A stretch of DNA of 64,000 bases from Phytophthora colocasiae (GCA_018806915.1 JAGKQI010000103.1:124001-188000), one strand, 5' to 3'. Positions 51,638-63,100 are shown, counted from the stretch's first letter. Made by a program: numbers and translations. The notes: generated from the letters alone by a model not told the origin.

Positions 51638-52651
51638 CTACACAACAGGAACGGCCCACGCACCTTTGTTTTCGATGTTGTAGGTGTTGGTGCCTCTTTC
51701 AACGAGGAAGTACCCACGGTCGCCCCAATGTGTTCCAATGGAGTTACGCACGATCCAGAATTTGACTCCCGTCTCACTTTCTGTGCCCCATCCAACAAGG
51801 CTAACAACATGAGTCGTTCCAGGGTACTTCCTCGAGTCTCGTAGAACGTAACCTCCTTCATATTGCTTGAATTCCGGTGTTAATGAGTACATACTCACGA
51901 CGATAGGTCCACGGTGGTAAATTTCATTCATCGCTTGGAGCTGAAACTCCTCCGATGTCGTGAGATTCAGAGTACCGTACTCCGAAACGAAGTACTTTTT
52001 GGGGTTTCCAACCACGAAACAATCCCCATTCATCGTACAAGTATGACACTGCGTTGCTGCACAGTCTCCACTGCCGATCCACGAAGGATGCGACGCTATA
52101 TAAGGACTACACGTCGAATCCACGATTCCGTTTTCATGAATCCACTTATGTGCGTACCGGGGATCACCACCGCGACAAGACCCGAAGGAGCGCATGCCAC
52201 AGTCGAGTAGGACTTGAGGGGATAGCAGCACTTCTGCACCCAAACGGCCAGTTTTCATGAAGTTACCGATCCGAATCCGATCCGAAAGCGCACTGATGGT
52301 AGCGAAAGCCCAGCAAGATCCACATGCACGCGGAACCATTTGGTTCAACACCGATGTCGTGAGGCCTATACCCGTATCGTTGTAGTCACGCCAGTCCCAG
52401 TTTTCAGGAAGATCGTCAAGTGAATGAACTTCTGGCAGAGCTGTTGTAACGTGCTCAGGGTCGATTCCACCGAGATACCATCCAGAGCCCTTGTTGGTTT
52501 GACCTTCCACTGTGGTGTCGACGTTAGGTTTGTTCTGGAGCTTGGCTGTGGACAACATTGTGGAGATGACAGCCCCTATAGCACTCCAAAAGAGTACTGA
52601 GCCCACGGAGCCCCATGGAAGGCAAGTAGCGAGTTCGAAGACGTTCGTCAT
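51638..52651 (-). CDS. Membrane-anchored cathepsin X/Z-like cysteine protease, copy B
   Basis: A single exon of 337 aa, tandem duplicate of copy A: the catalytic domains are nearly colinear (PENWDWRDYNDTG, Cys113 in PRACGSCWAF, TTHVVSLVGWGTE, WIVRNSIGTHWGDRG), with many synonymous and a modest number of amino-acid differences. The cytosolic head is about 60 residues shorter than in copy A, and the hydrophobic anchor spans about residues 16-34. The Cys-rich loop is WIGSGDCAATQCHTCTMNGD. All catalytic residues are kept, so both copies look active. Divergence is concentrated in the N-terminal head, suggesting different sorting. Its upstream region carries a 40-bp tandem duplication. Confidence 0.9.
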   Translation of the reverse strand: MTNVFELATCLPWGSVGSVLFWSAIGAVISTMLSTAKLQNKPNVDTTVEGQTNKGSGWYLGGIDPEHVTTALPEVHSLDDLPENWDWRDYNDTGIGLTTSVLNQMVPRACGSCWAFATISALSDRIRIGNFMKTGRLGAEVLLSPQVLLDCGMRSFGSCRGGDPRYAHKWIHENGIVDSTCSPYIASHPSWIGSGDCAATQCHTCTMNGDCFVVGNPKKYFVSEYGTLNLTTSEEFQLQAMNEIYHRGPIVVSMYSLTPEFKQYEGGYVLRDSRKYPGTTHVVSLVGWGTESETGVKFWIVRNSIGTHWGDRGYFLVERGTNTYNIENKGAWAVPVV

Positions 52652-52680
52652 AGTGCTGGTGACTTGTTGCGGTGGATTCA

Positions 52681-52759
52681 GAAATGGCTGGAGTGAAGAC
52701 CTAGTAGGAAGTTTCTTACAGAAATGGCTGGAGTGAAGACCTACAGTAGTAGGAAGTAG
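52681..52759 (-). repeat. 40-bp tandem duplication upstream of cathepsin copy B
   Basis: GAAATGGCTGGAGTGAAGAC starts at 52681 and again at 52721, and the rest of the unit repeats with a small CAGTA insertion in the second copy. It starts 30 bp upstream of the ATG at 52651 and therefore lies in its core promoter or leader. Confidence 0.85.
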
Positions 52760-53034
52760 ATCGGTTCCTCATGCACTTTTTCAATTCATTTGTGGACCAA
52801 TGAACACCGGTAGTGGCCACAACGCATGAGGTTAATATAACGCATCTCGAGGTGATCGTCAAGAGGCAGGGCAGTGTGTTCATGGTTCAATTCATTCAGA
52901 ACTGCATTACATGTACTGTATCTGGCGGATACTATCTGCACTTCGATATGAATAATTAGCGCGCTAATGAGTTTTGGATAATCGACCACAGAGCTGTATA
53001 CATTGGAAAATGAAGCAGCCTGAAGAACATCTCA

Positions 53035-53958
53035 CTAGTCCTCGAAATCGAGACCTGGACACATCTTCTGCTTCACGACTGCGGCAGGGATTGGCTTCTT
53101 GCCCACGACGAAGAAGAACGGTATGGCCAGTTTGCTCTTTGGAGAAAGCATCGGACTCCAGTGTCTGCCAAAATGCTCCCCATCAAACTTCATATCCGCC
53201 TGCACTTCCAGTTCCCACTTCAACTCGCTGAAAACCCCATGCAACGGGTCATCTTCACCATATTTCAAGGCTTTATTTCCCCATTCCTCACTGTCAACCA
53301 TGATATGACCAGGAATGTCCGCCCAAAACTCACTCCCAGGAGCCGACAGATAATTCATAGTCTTCGCTAGTTCGACAATACTGGAACGCTCCATGTACGG
53401 GATCAAGCCTTCCATGGCCCAGAACGTAGGCATCGTCGGGTTAAATCCGTGTCCCATTAGATTCACTTCCAGCCCAGCGTCGGCCAAATTCGAGACAATG
53501 GAGTCAACATTCTGAGCCACAAGCGGAGCGTGCAGCTCCTTCATCACCTCAGCCTTATGCTCGAACACAGCCCCACTTTGGTCAATTTCAAGGACGTGGC
53601 AACCGCGGAAGGTTTCCAAACGGTACGCACGTGCATCCAGGCCAGCTCCAAGGATGACGATTTGTAGAATTCTTGGATCACGGTGGAGAAGAGCTTCGTC
53701 CAGATACCGTGTACGGAAGGCAATGAAGTCTTCGGGTAAAGAAAACAACTCACTGGACACGTCCTGTATGAATTTCTCAATCTTCGGCTTCTGCTTTCGG
53801 GTGAGAACTTCAGCGAATGGATCGTTGACGATCCGGTCACTACGACAACTTTCTACTGCGCGCAAGTACGTCGTCACAAATCCCATAGACTCGGCGAACG
53901 CATCGTCCACAACTGGGGAGTCAACTTGGAATAGCGAGGATGAACTGGAAGAATCCAT
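53035..53958 (-). CDS. SAM methyltransferase of the LCMT-like family (O-methyltransferase)
   Basis: A single exon of 307 aa. The SAM-binding signature is ILQIVILGAGLDARAYRLET, followed by HVLEIDQSGAVFEHKAEV, the family pattern (GxDxRxYR and E-D-P) of leucine-carboxyl-methyltransferase-like proteins (COG3315 type). FWAMEGLIPYM gives the conserved xEGxxxYL element. The usual R at RTRYLDEALL is present (FIAFRTRYLD). Members methylate small molecules or the PP2A C-terminus; this one lacks features that would point to PP2A. It shares a 286-bp divergent promoter with the pol-beta-like gene. Confidence 0.88.
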   Translation of the reverse strand: MDSSSSSSLFQVDSPVVDDAFAESMGFVTTYLRAVESCRSDRIVNDPFAEVLTRKQKPKIEKFIQDVSSELFSLPEDFIAFRTRYLDEALLHRDPRILQIVILGAGLDARAYRLETFRGCHVLEIDQSGAVFEHKAEVMKELHAPLVAQNVDSIVSNLADAGLEVNLMGHGFNPTMPTFWAMEGLIPYMERSSIVELAKTMNYLSAPGSEFWADIPGHIMVDSEEWGNKALKYGEDDPLHGVFSELKWELEVQADMKFDGEHFGRHWSPMLSPKSKLAIPFFFVVGKKPIPAAVVKQKMCPGLDFED

Positions 53959-54211
53959 GGACCAACTTGGTGCTTAGATCTCAAAAACTGTTGTGAAGTG
54001 AGTATTTTGTTTAGTGCATTTGTTCTTTCGGGAAAACGCGCGATGACAGCGCAACGTAGTTGATGCAAATCCAAGGCAGTTGAAGCTCTTCGAGTCTCAC
54101 AGATCTTGTTGTCTCCCTTCAAGTGCATTCCAGCCTGCGATTCGCCTTGTCCCCGTTAACGGTGTGACTACGTCTCATATTTCCCACCCACAACATTCTC
54201 AAGACTTCGTC

Positions 54212-54227
54212 GCATTCTTGATTTTGC
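54212..54227 (+). promoter_or_regulatory. Inr/FPR core promoter of the pol-beta-like repeat gene
   Basis: GCATTCTTGATTTTGC combines an initiator-like CATTCT with ATTTTGC, a perfect flanking-promoter match. It lies 18-33 bp upstream of the ATG at 54245. Confidence 0.55.
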
Positions 54228-54244
54228 AGTCCAAGTAACAAGCG

Positions 54245-55955
54245 ATGGCTCGTGCGAAGTCAGTCTACGAGGTGCACGAGCAAGTCGACAAGGTGCACAA
54301 AATGGCGAAGACCAAGAACGTTGATATTCCGGAGGTAACGTGAAGAATTTTGTTTTGTTTTCGTGAAATCCTGAATTACATTACTTGTAGGACGTTTACG
54401 TTGTCACAAGCGAGATCTCTACCGCTCTTTCTGTATCTGATGGAGACGAGCAGGTACGGCAATTGATCTTCTACTACCACTTATGATAAAAACTATATTT
54501 TGTGATTGACAGGGTGCGGTGAAGAAAGTGACGGCAAAGTATGGGAGCAACAAGCGTTCCCTGGCTTCCGAATCAAACAAAAGCAACAAAAAGACGAAGC
54601 GTGGGAATGGAGAGGGCGAAAGTGAACCAGCTACGGCAGGGTATGCGTACTCAGCACCACCCCTGGAAGAAAACAACGACAAAGAGGAAGAACCGATGCC
54701 CCCTCACAAAACCATTCGTCTGGTTGAAGAAGTTCGAGAGAAGAAGGCTGCGAACTCTGCAAACCAGAAAATTGTCGATGCCTTCGCGAACTATGGAGAG
54801 TACCAGCTGGACCACGGGCACACTGGAAAAGGTGTTTCTCATCTTCGAGCTGCCATTCATATCCGAGACCATCCGGACGCCATAACTTCTGCCAAAGAAG
54901 CACGCACAGTTCCGATGGTAGGGAGCAAGATTGCCTCCGAGATCGAAATGGTTCTTGCTACTGGGAAGTTGATGGACGATACTAGCGATCAAAATATCAG
55001 TACGGATGTGGATGACCACCAGAGACCCGAGTTAGTGTTGGAGATTCACAACGCCAAGGCAAAATGTCCAGAGAACCAACGTCTTGTGGACGAACTGACC
55101 AAGTTTGGCGAACACGAACTCTACTTCGGGAGCTCCGGTAAAGGGACGAGTCATCTTCGAGCTGCACGCGAGATTCAACTCACTGATCAAGTGGTCAAGT
55201 CCGGGTCTACTGCTCGAACTTACGTGCCGTTAGTTGGCGACGTGATCTCAGACAAGATCGACCAGATCTTGAAGCATGGACGCATTGTGAGGGACACCGG
55301 GGAGACGACGGGGTCCCGAAGCTACTCGCGTGGCAGTGGCGGCGGATATACACTGGCTCCGATTGTCAAGAATTTACGCGAAAATCCTGCCAAATGTCCT
55401 GAGAACCAGTTCATTGTGGACGCGTTGGTCGACTATGGTGACAGCCACTTGTACTCTGGCCATCGAGGCAAAGGGATCTCGCATCTGCGTGCTGCTCAAG
55501 GCATTCGGGACTCCAAGACGGTGGTGAAGTCTGGAAAGCAAGCCAGTCAGCAGATATCAATGGTTGGCCGACGAATTGCAGGTAAAATCGACCAGATCAT
55601 CAACCAAGGACATGCTGATAGCGACGAAGACTACGAGTATGACGCCGAGCAGGAGGAAGAAGATGAGAATGAATTTGGCAAGCGCGAACGAGACTCAGTG
55701 GTGCCTCCTATTGTGCAAGATGTGATCAGTAAGGCTGCTGAAAATGAGAATAACCAAGTGTTGGTGGATGCCTTGGTTGAGTACGGAGAGGAGGAGCTGT
55801 ACAATCGCCACACTGGTCGCGGAACAGCGTTCCTCCGTGCTGCACGCCGTCTTCGCGACGCAGATGTGGCGGTGAGCAGCGGTGAGGAAGCCAAGAAGTT
55901 GGGACGCATTGGTGACAAAGTGGCGAAGTTCTTGGACACGATCTTGGCTGAGTAA
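54245..55955 (+). CDS. Protein of four tandem DNA polymerase beta lyase-type (HhH) repeats
   Basis: Exons 54245-54334, 54391-54453 and 54513-55955 give 531 aa. After a 130-residue charged lead with basic patches (NKSNKKTKRGN), four repeats at about 132-203, 237-307, 347-417 and 463-531 share the pattern N-x4-VDAL-x2-YGE-x8-GKG-x-SHLRAA-x20-SG-x2-A-x6-VG-x2-IA-x-KIDQIL. This is the 8-kDa N-terminal domain of DNA polymerase beta (HHH_8 type, also in MUS81). By alignment, the lysine equivalent to pol beta K72 is present in repeats 2 (K299) and 3 (K409), but is Glu194 in repeat 1 and Phe524 in repeat 4. The K35-equivalent in GKG is kept in repeats 1-3. No nucleotidyltransferase domain exists. Role is probably DNA-end or nick binding; lyase activity is only a possibility. 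Confidence 0.85.
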
Positions 55956-56082
55956 TTGGTATAAGTGAGCGCTGCGGGTCACTAGCATCGGTGGAATCGA
56001 AGACAAGCTCATGTAGTAACTTGAATGCGGTGACATCTTTATTTTTGAAGTCATATACATGTCGTCTATCCTGGAATTTGCG

Positions 56083-58777
56083 TTAACTACTGCATCCCAG
56101 CCAGGCTTCGTTCTGGGCATTGCATTTTGGACCTAGATGTTTCTTAATCTGCAGACGACGTAGTTCAATACTACTCGGGTCGTCAATGCACGTAATAGGC
56201 ATGAACCGATCGCTGTAGCAAATTCCAGAACGGGATTCTGATAATGCACATTCCCGATAGAGAACTCCACCACACTGTACTGCGTTTTGTTCCAGTTCTG
56301 CTACACGGTCCATCTCTGATGGTAAATCTGGTCCCTGTGAGTGAGAGGAATCACTGGGGGGGTCTCTGGATAAACTATGATTTCCAGAACGGGGTGGAGC
56401 TGGGCGAGTCACGCATATTGTCGAGTTAAAAGCTTGAAAAATCTCCAGCATGCCAGTTGTTGCTGAAAGATCCTCCGGCAGGCAGAAGAGCTCTTTATAC
56501 TCCTCAAATCCAAGAAGTCCACAGGCTGGGCTGGTAAAATTACAATCAGTTCGTAAGAATCCGTTGCAGCAAAGAGGGCTAGCATCCACTACCAGCGTTT
56601 TCAGAGATCCACGAGCACTCGACAGATCTGGAAACGTTGTGAGGTTTGGTATCATAAGCGCCAGTACGATTTCGAGATTTTCCAGCTGTGCGAAGTCTGA
56701 AGGTAGCATGTCCATTGAATCCATCCTCGCCATAGTAATTGACCTGAGGTTCTTGAGGCCTGATACGTCTGGAAGTTTTCGCAGTGCCGCGTGAGCGCCC
56801 AAGTGAAGAAACGTAAGCTTTGTCATGTTGGCGAAGAGACCTTGGGGTAGCGATACAAGGCTTGCACTGCGATCCTTGCCTTGAATATGTAAAAACTCGA
56901 GGTTGGTGAACTCGGCAGCCCATCGTGGTAGAGTTATCGTGTGTGTAAGAACTAAGGCTCTGTACATGTAAAACCAAATTACAATTAGAAACGAAGCACA
57001 ATCCCATGCAATAAGTAATAACCCACATGTGCCTCATCCGAGTGCAGTTTCGCAATGAGTCAGGTAGTATGTGCAGTTGACGATTGATAAGTTGTAGAAT
57101 TTCCAGGTCACCTGAGGCTGCGAGGTCGGAAACCACAGAAGTGACATCTGGAGGTTTTCTCCACACGGAAAAGTTGGCTGGGGAGAGATCTGCATCAACT
57201 AAAACGCGGCATGGGCAGTTCAAATTTGCATTTCCGCTCTCCGACTCGTGAGCAGTAGAACTCGAGAGCCACCAGCGGTGCGCATGCATTGTGCACGTTG
57301 GGAACGAAGCACAAGCTTTCTGCGAGCGTTGTACACTAACTGCCACAAACGCAACAGTAATCACAGCGATTGCTACTAGTACCGCTGCTAGTGGATGTTC
57401 TCGTGGGTAAACGCTTTTTCTCGCCTTTAAATGGACATTCATCGTCATCTTTGGAGGTATCTGAACATGAAGCAACCTCACTAGTCGACGTAGACTGATC
57501 AGCAACGCGAAATTGTTGCCCATGCGAGCGATCCAAACTCCAATTGACTGGAAGCGCAGACCATCGAGACTTTTGACAATTTTGGCAATCTGCTCGGGGT
57601 TGGCTTGCACTCGCGCTGCATTTTGGAATGACCATCGAGGGAAAAGATCAGCTTTAAGGGCTTGAGTAGCTCGGTCAAATTCAAAAGTGATCAAGCAGTA
57701 AGTGAGCACTAAGACAGGGAAGAGAATTGCGACTAGCAAATCCGAGCTACACACATTGAAGTTAGCAAGTTTGAATACATGTAGATGAGGATCAGTTCAA
57801 ATGCAAACGTACACTGAGTCTACGAAAGCTTCACCCATTGGAGACAGTGGAACCGGTGACAACATCATTCCTACGACTGCAAGTGCATTCCATACGATCA
57901 TCAAAGTGCAGGAAAAAACGAGCGGTAAAGGGAAACCAGCTTCCAGAATTTGGTGCAGCATGTACTCTTGAAGCATTATGTCAACCACTTTCACACCCAA
58001 ACGCTGTCATTCCAATGTTAGTTACTCAAGCACTGAAGGAAATACACTTGTAAGCACAATACTTACAACGAGTTTACGAGCCTCACTGTCTTTGACCCAC
58101 AGCTCCGAAAAAAAATTCTGGATCAAACTCCCCGAACCCATTGTTTCAAGTTGGTCGCTTTCACTGTCTGGAAGATCTCGTAATGGGTAGATAGAAGCCA
58201 ATGAATCGGAAGAGCGTGTTGTGCTGCCACGTTTGACACGAAGTGGGTTCGCTACTTGATCTGTAGCTGGGCCGTTTCGAGCTGCAGTTGGAGTCCGTTG
58301 TCGTCCCCAACCTAGAAGCAAAGCACCAATGTAAAAGTATCCCAAAGCCACAATGGAAAGCCCAGCGATCGTGAAAGCACGAAGTCTTGGGGTTGGCTCT
58401 ACCAGCAACCAAAAAGATCCGTTGTCGAGGTCCTTCGTCCGCATGATGTAGTTGATCGTCTCATTGGGCGCTACTGTTAATAGCAACATCCAGCACGTCC
58501 AACTTACACACATGACCAGTATCATTAGCAGTACAAGAAAGAATACTCGGGATTGGTACCCCAGAGCTGGACCCTGTATCGTCTTGCTGAGTCGTCTCCA
58601 CTTTCTTCGTTGTGGAAGTTCACACGCTTCATTATCGAGGTGCGGCGCAGTATCGTGTGCACTACGAATACTACTGGCCGTCCTGGATGTTGTACTTGAT
58701 CGATCAGGACGCACACGTCGCCCCACTTGGTGTCGAACCCAGTTCTTTGGAGTTGGCGGTAGTGCAGTCCGGGGCAT
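56083..58777 (-). CDS. Multi-pass membrane protein with extracellular leucine-rich repeats
   Basis: Exons 58777-58067, 58003-57813, 57746-57027 and 56959-56083 (introns 63-67 bp) give 832 aa. The first half has several transmembrane helices: SRVFFLVLLMILVMCVSWTC, AFTIAGLSIVALGYFYIGAL, GFPLPLVFSCTLMIVWNALA, DLLVAILFPVLVLTYCLITF and PLAAVLVAIAVITVAFVAV. The second half has leucine-rich repeats (LEILQLINRQLHILPDSLRN, LEFLHIQG, LTFLHLGAHAALRKLPDV, LKNLRSITMARMDSM) and then a Cys-rich tail with 12 or so cysteines (CCNGFLRTDC, CGGVLYRECALSESRSGICY). No kinase domain follows. It may be an oomycete membrane receptor-like or adhesion protein; the ligand is unknown. The first ATG is uncertain. Confidence 0.8.
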
Positions 58778-58992
58778 TGAGACCACTGAAGAGATTCTTG
58801 TGTAGACGACGAAACTATCAATGTCTTGTTAGGACAGAGACACGGATCCACCCGGAGTCTACGAAAAGAGAACGACATTTCATTATTAGATTGCCTCGTG
58901 GAGCCGTTAGCAGAAGGAATATGTAGCGCAAACTAACGTCATGAAAATAAGAACGGCGCATGATATAAATGGAGTCTTACAACAGCGTTTGC

Positions 58993-59985
58993 TTACGCAG
59001 TCGGGTCCAGAATTGCAGCAGTCGTCGAAATGGGACTGGGCCGATCAACCGAGCATTGGCTCTTGACCTTCTCGTTGAGTGCCGATCCGTTCTGCTCGCT
59101 ACTCACGGTTGGTCCGCTTTTGCTGGACTTGACGGGAGTTTGGCGTCTCTTGCTGCTGGACGTTGCGTTAGTAGCTGCAACTTCATCTGAGCGGACACCA
59201 TTGTTTTCCTTACCAGTCGAACTCTGTGGCTTGGTCTTCTTAGCCGATGCAGGGCGAGGTTTGCGACCAATAGCAGCCAGTTTGGTTTTGGCTGGAGACG
59301 CTGTTCGTGGTCCATGGTCCAAATTCTGTGATCCCTTCGGTGCGAAGCTGGACTCGACAGTCAAGGGTGGCAACGGACCACTGTACGGCGTATAGTTGAA
59401 GTGAGGGCGTGCCTCCTTTTCTTTTCTTGCCGGAGCAGTCTGAGCTGGTACAGATGCACCCTGATGTTTATTCAGCGTACGCTTCGGGTGGATTGGCTTA
59501 CGGGTCGATAGCGGTGTCGGTTTAGCCCGCGCGTGATCTTTAGCAGCTGCAGCTGCGCGATTCGCAGAAGACTCGGTCGGTCTTGCGAAGGAGAATTCTT
59601 TGACTTTAGTCCCTGTCTTGTTGCTTCTGTTCACCTTGGTACCAGGAGTCTTCATCAACGTCGAAGCACGTGCCTTCTTTTTCGTCTCGTGCTCTGAAAT
59701 GGAAGGATCAGCCGCAGCATTACGAGCATGCAAAGCGTCAAACTTCCTCTTGGTAGCAGACGTTGTTTGACTTGGCGTGTTCTTGGTTACAGACTGCGCA
59801 GGTTTCGATGGAGTCATTGGCTTTTGTTTTTCATTTTCCTCTTCCTTCTTTTGTTTCTCTTCTTGTTCAGTGTGAAGCTGCATCTCCTCCTGTTGCTTCT
59901 CCTCGTGTGTAGCAGCTGCTTCCATCTCAGTGTCTTGCGCTTGCTCCTTCCCCTCGGACGGCAGTTCCTTCGACGCAGATGCCAT
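58993..59985 (-). CDS. Basic, low-complexity protein, possibly spindle or chromatin associated
   Basis: A single exon of 330 aa. Residues 1-60 are Glu/Gln-rich, the rest is Lys/Ser/Pro/Thr-rich with many SP/TP sites (PMTPSKPAQS, LMKTPGTKV, RQTPVKSSK). One conserved-looking segment is RPHFNYTPYSGPLPPLTVES near residue 195, resembling the TGPL motif of microtubule-binding NuSAP/TPX2-type proteins. The high pI and TP sites fit a cell-cycle phosphoprotein on DNA or microtubules; this is inference. An E2F-like motif lies about 35-48 bp upstream of its ATG. Exact family unknown. Confidence 0.65.
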   Translation of the reverse strand: MASASKELPSEGKEQAQDTEMEAAATHEEKQQEEMQLHTEQEEKQKKEEENEKQKPMTPSKPAQSVTKNTPSQTTSATKRKFDALHARNAAADPSISEHETKKKARASTLMKTPGTKVNRSNKTGTKVKEFSFARPTESSANRAAAAAKDHARAKPTPLSTRKPIHPKRTLNKHQGASVPAQTAPARKEKEARPHFNYTPYSGPLPPLTVESSFAPKGSQNLDHGPRTASPAKTKLAAIGRKPRPASAKKTKPQSSTGKENNGVRSDEVAATNATSSSKRRQTPVKSSKSGPTVSSEQNGSALNEKVKSQCSVDRPSPISTTAAILDPTA

Positions 59986-60019
59986 AGCTCGAGTTGTCTA
60001 TCGATTCCAGAATGCCAAC

Positions 60020-60033
60020 TTGGCGCTCAAAAT
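60020..60033. promoter_or_regulatory. E2F-like site upstream of the basic protein gene
   Basis: TTGGCGCTCAAAAT is one base off the palindromic E2F consensus TTTSGCGCSAAA. It sits 35-48 bp upstream of the ATG at 59985, similar in distance to the sites at RAD54 and RNase H2C. Confidence 0.4.
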
Positions 60034-60126
60034 TCAAAACATAATGTTGCTTTAATGATGTTAAGTTGCTGGATAATGTTGCCAACATTATGTATTGTTT
60101 ATGTTCAAAAGACGCGATGTTGCTGG

Positions 60127-63100
60127 TCATCGTAATGCGGCTGCTAGTTTACCTTGCTGAGCAGAATTGAGCTTGGATGCAGCACTGGACATTGCGGTCG
60201 GTCCTAAAGTTTTACGTAGTTGCCGTAATAGCTTCGCATTGCCTTCTTTTACGTCGCTTTTGGCTTCTTTCAACAGATTCAAAGCCAAGGGCAGCACGTG
60301 GCGAGTCAGAACGTACGTGCTCTTGTCGTCCAGACTCCTCGCAGTCAGCTCTGCCAGTGTATCGAGAAGAAATGGAAGTACGCGAGTGTTGGCACTGCGT
60401 GCTTGGATCGCAAATTGCTGGCATAGTGAGCGGTTATCTACGTAGACACAAAGATGCTGCACTATGGACTGCGCCAGGGACGACGTCCGGGAGTTGGCGA
60501 GGTTCTTGGTGATCGCAGGCAGGAAATTTGGAAGCACCTGCTCCATTCCACTACCAAGTGAGGGGACAATTGTGTCCATACATTCAAGCGCAAGGACATT
60601 CACCTTGGCATTGCCGTCGTCTAAGCGTTTGATGAGCTGGTCGAAGAGATTCAGCATCTGACCACTTTCGACGAGAGCGGGTGCGCAGCCACAGAAAAAT
60701 TCCGTCGTCTCGTTAAGTGCATCAAAGCGGTCTTTCCAGTTGTTACTTCCGAGCTTCGTCTCCAATCGAAGTAGCTCGTCGTTGTTGACTTTTGATCGTG
60801 CTCCGTTGTTCGTCGTAGGTGGTGAAGTTCGACCAGATAATTGTTTTGTGAGTTTCTTCGTCCTTGAAGGCAGTGCTTCTCGTTTCTTGGACGCAGAAGT
60901 CACCTCAAATACAGTGTCAGATGTCGCGGAAGACATTGAAAGTGGTCCAACTTTTCCACTGAGAAGAGAGTCGATTTTAGCATGTGCTGATGGCGATAGA
61001 AACTTCTTGATCCGCTCGCTAACCACGCGCCGTTGGAAGTGTAAGTACAGAATAGACTGCTTGGCAATATCGCGTACCTCGTTGTTGGAATCCTCAAGAC
61101 TTCGACCGACCAGTTGAAGAACTGAAGGTAGGTCTTTACTTCTTTCGATATTGTCAGCCTTATCCACGATGAGTGCGTGAAGAGCACGAGCTACTTCTCG
61201 TCGAATTGGCACAGCCTTGCTATTCCCGTGAGATGCCAGTGCTAGCACTACGCGGGATATTGAACACTGAAGCACCACAGCACGTAATGAAGCGGCTGCT
61301 GATTCACATACAAAAGTGTTGGAGTCTCCACAGCGTTTCAACAGTACCGGGACAATATTTTCCACTTCTGAGTCCATATCCCGGCTGAAGGCAGCACACA
61401 TGGATTCCAGCGCCAGCAACGCGTTTTTAGAGACTGTCGAGCGCAAATTGGGGATCTGATTCATAATTTCTGCCAGAATCGCATGAACTTTACCTGCATC
61501 GAGCAAATTAGCGTGATGTAAAGCCAATCGCCGAACAGTACTCAATGCTTCAAAGTTCCCTTCCCAGTCTTCACTTCGGAGCTGAGATAAAACTTTGCTT
61601 AAATCCTGCTTCGGATTGACCAAAGGTGTGAGCTCATGCGGCTCCAGGTATCGCGGTTCCTGTTTGCCTGAAGATCGGGGGGCTTCATCGACTGTACCAA
61701 TTCCTTTGATTTTAACTGGATTATTCCAGGGCTTCGAGATCTCATTTTGCACAGGTGACGGTATTTTACAGGAGTGGCCAGAAGATTTTGTGTCCTGTTT
61801 AGCCTTCGCCTCCAGTCGTTTCCGAGTAGCCAGAGACATCACACGCCTTCCATGGGTTTTCTTTGTCGATTGACTGTCGTTGTTGTCAAAATCTTGAGAG
61901 TGTTCTTGATCCGATAAGTTGAGGTAGATCTGGTCAGGGTCACCCGGGCGAATAGGACGTTCATCAGGAGACTCACGACTTCCACTTGGTTCCGGTGCCT
62001 TCTGTCGCTCAGTAAACGTTGACTTCGGGTGATCTTTGTAGTTTTGGGCGTCACTCTGTAGACTTTGTAAGTGTTGAGGGCTGAGCTGGGCCGGTTGTTG
62101 CGGCGGCGACGAGTAGGCTTTTGTTACTGGTAATACAACCGTCCTCCTTCCCTTGTTGTGCTTTTCTCTTTGAGACTGGAGGTCCTCGTTTGGAATTTGG
62201 TCATCGACGGGGTTAAAAGCACTTTGCTCTGGCGAACTTTTAGACCTTGGCATCACTTGTACCTTGGTATCTGTTGGTGAGCCTTCTTGACTGTATGGGA
62301 CCCGTATTCGCTTAGTACGTGGCGGACGAAGCTGGCCCACTTTCTTTCTCAAGGCAGCAAGTTTATCATTGATGTCAACGGTTGCGGGGCCCTCTTCACT
62401 GCTTGATGCTCGAGCGTCATCGACACCAGTTTGTTCGTGACCGAAGTAAGAGCGATCACTTAGACTATCTCCAGTATTCACTTTTCCTGTGGCAGTTGTT
62501 ATAGTCTCGTGATACCCGTGTTCCAAGGGCTTTTGTACATCTTTTGCCACCATCATCTTCATCACGGAAACACCATCTAGCGATTGCTCTACACTTGGAG
62601 CGAGTAGACCCGTTCGACATGCACGTACACAGTTAGCTGTACCCGATATCTTTGATCGTAGCGTGTTGTTAGATCGAAGCTCTAAAACCTGCTTTCGCCG
62701 CAGTCTCATTCTCAAAGCAGCCCAATCCACTCGTTCGGCGACATATTCGTCGTCAATGAAGGCCTCCAGTAGTGCATAGATATTGCAGTCACAGACCATT
62801 GTGAGTACGGCCGACACCTCCAAAGCAATGTCACGCACACCCCTGTTTGAATCGCCAAGCAAACGTCCGAGTAGTTGTACGACATCATCATTCGGCGCGT
62901 AGTTTTCTAGGAGAAGACCTTCTCGCTCAGAAATTAAAAGGAGAACAATCCAAACTTTCACAGCTTCTTCCCGAACTTGAGAGCGACGATGACGAAGTGA
63001 AGTTGTCGCTAGTATTTGCTCGATTAAATTCACGCTAACGCACCCACTTTCAAAAAATTGTCCGAGCAGGGTATAAACAAAGCTCTCCATTTCATCGTCG

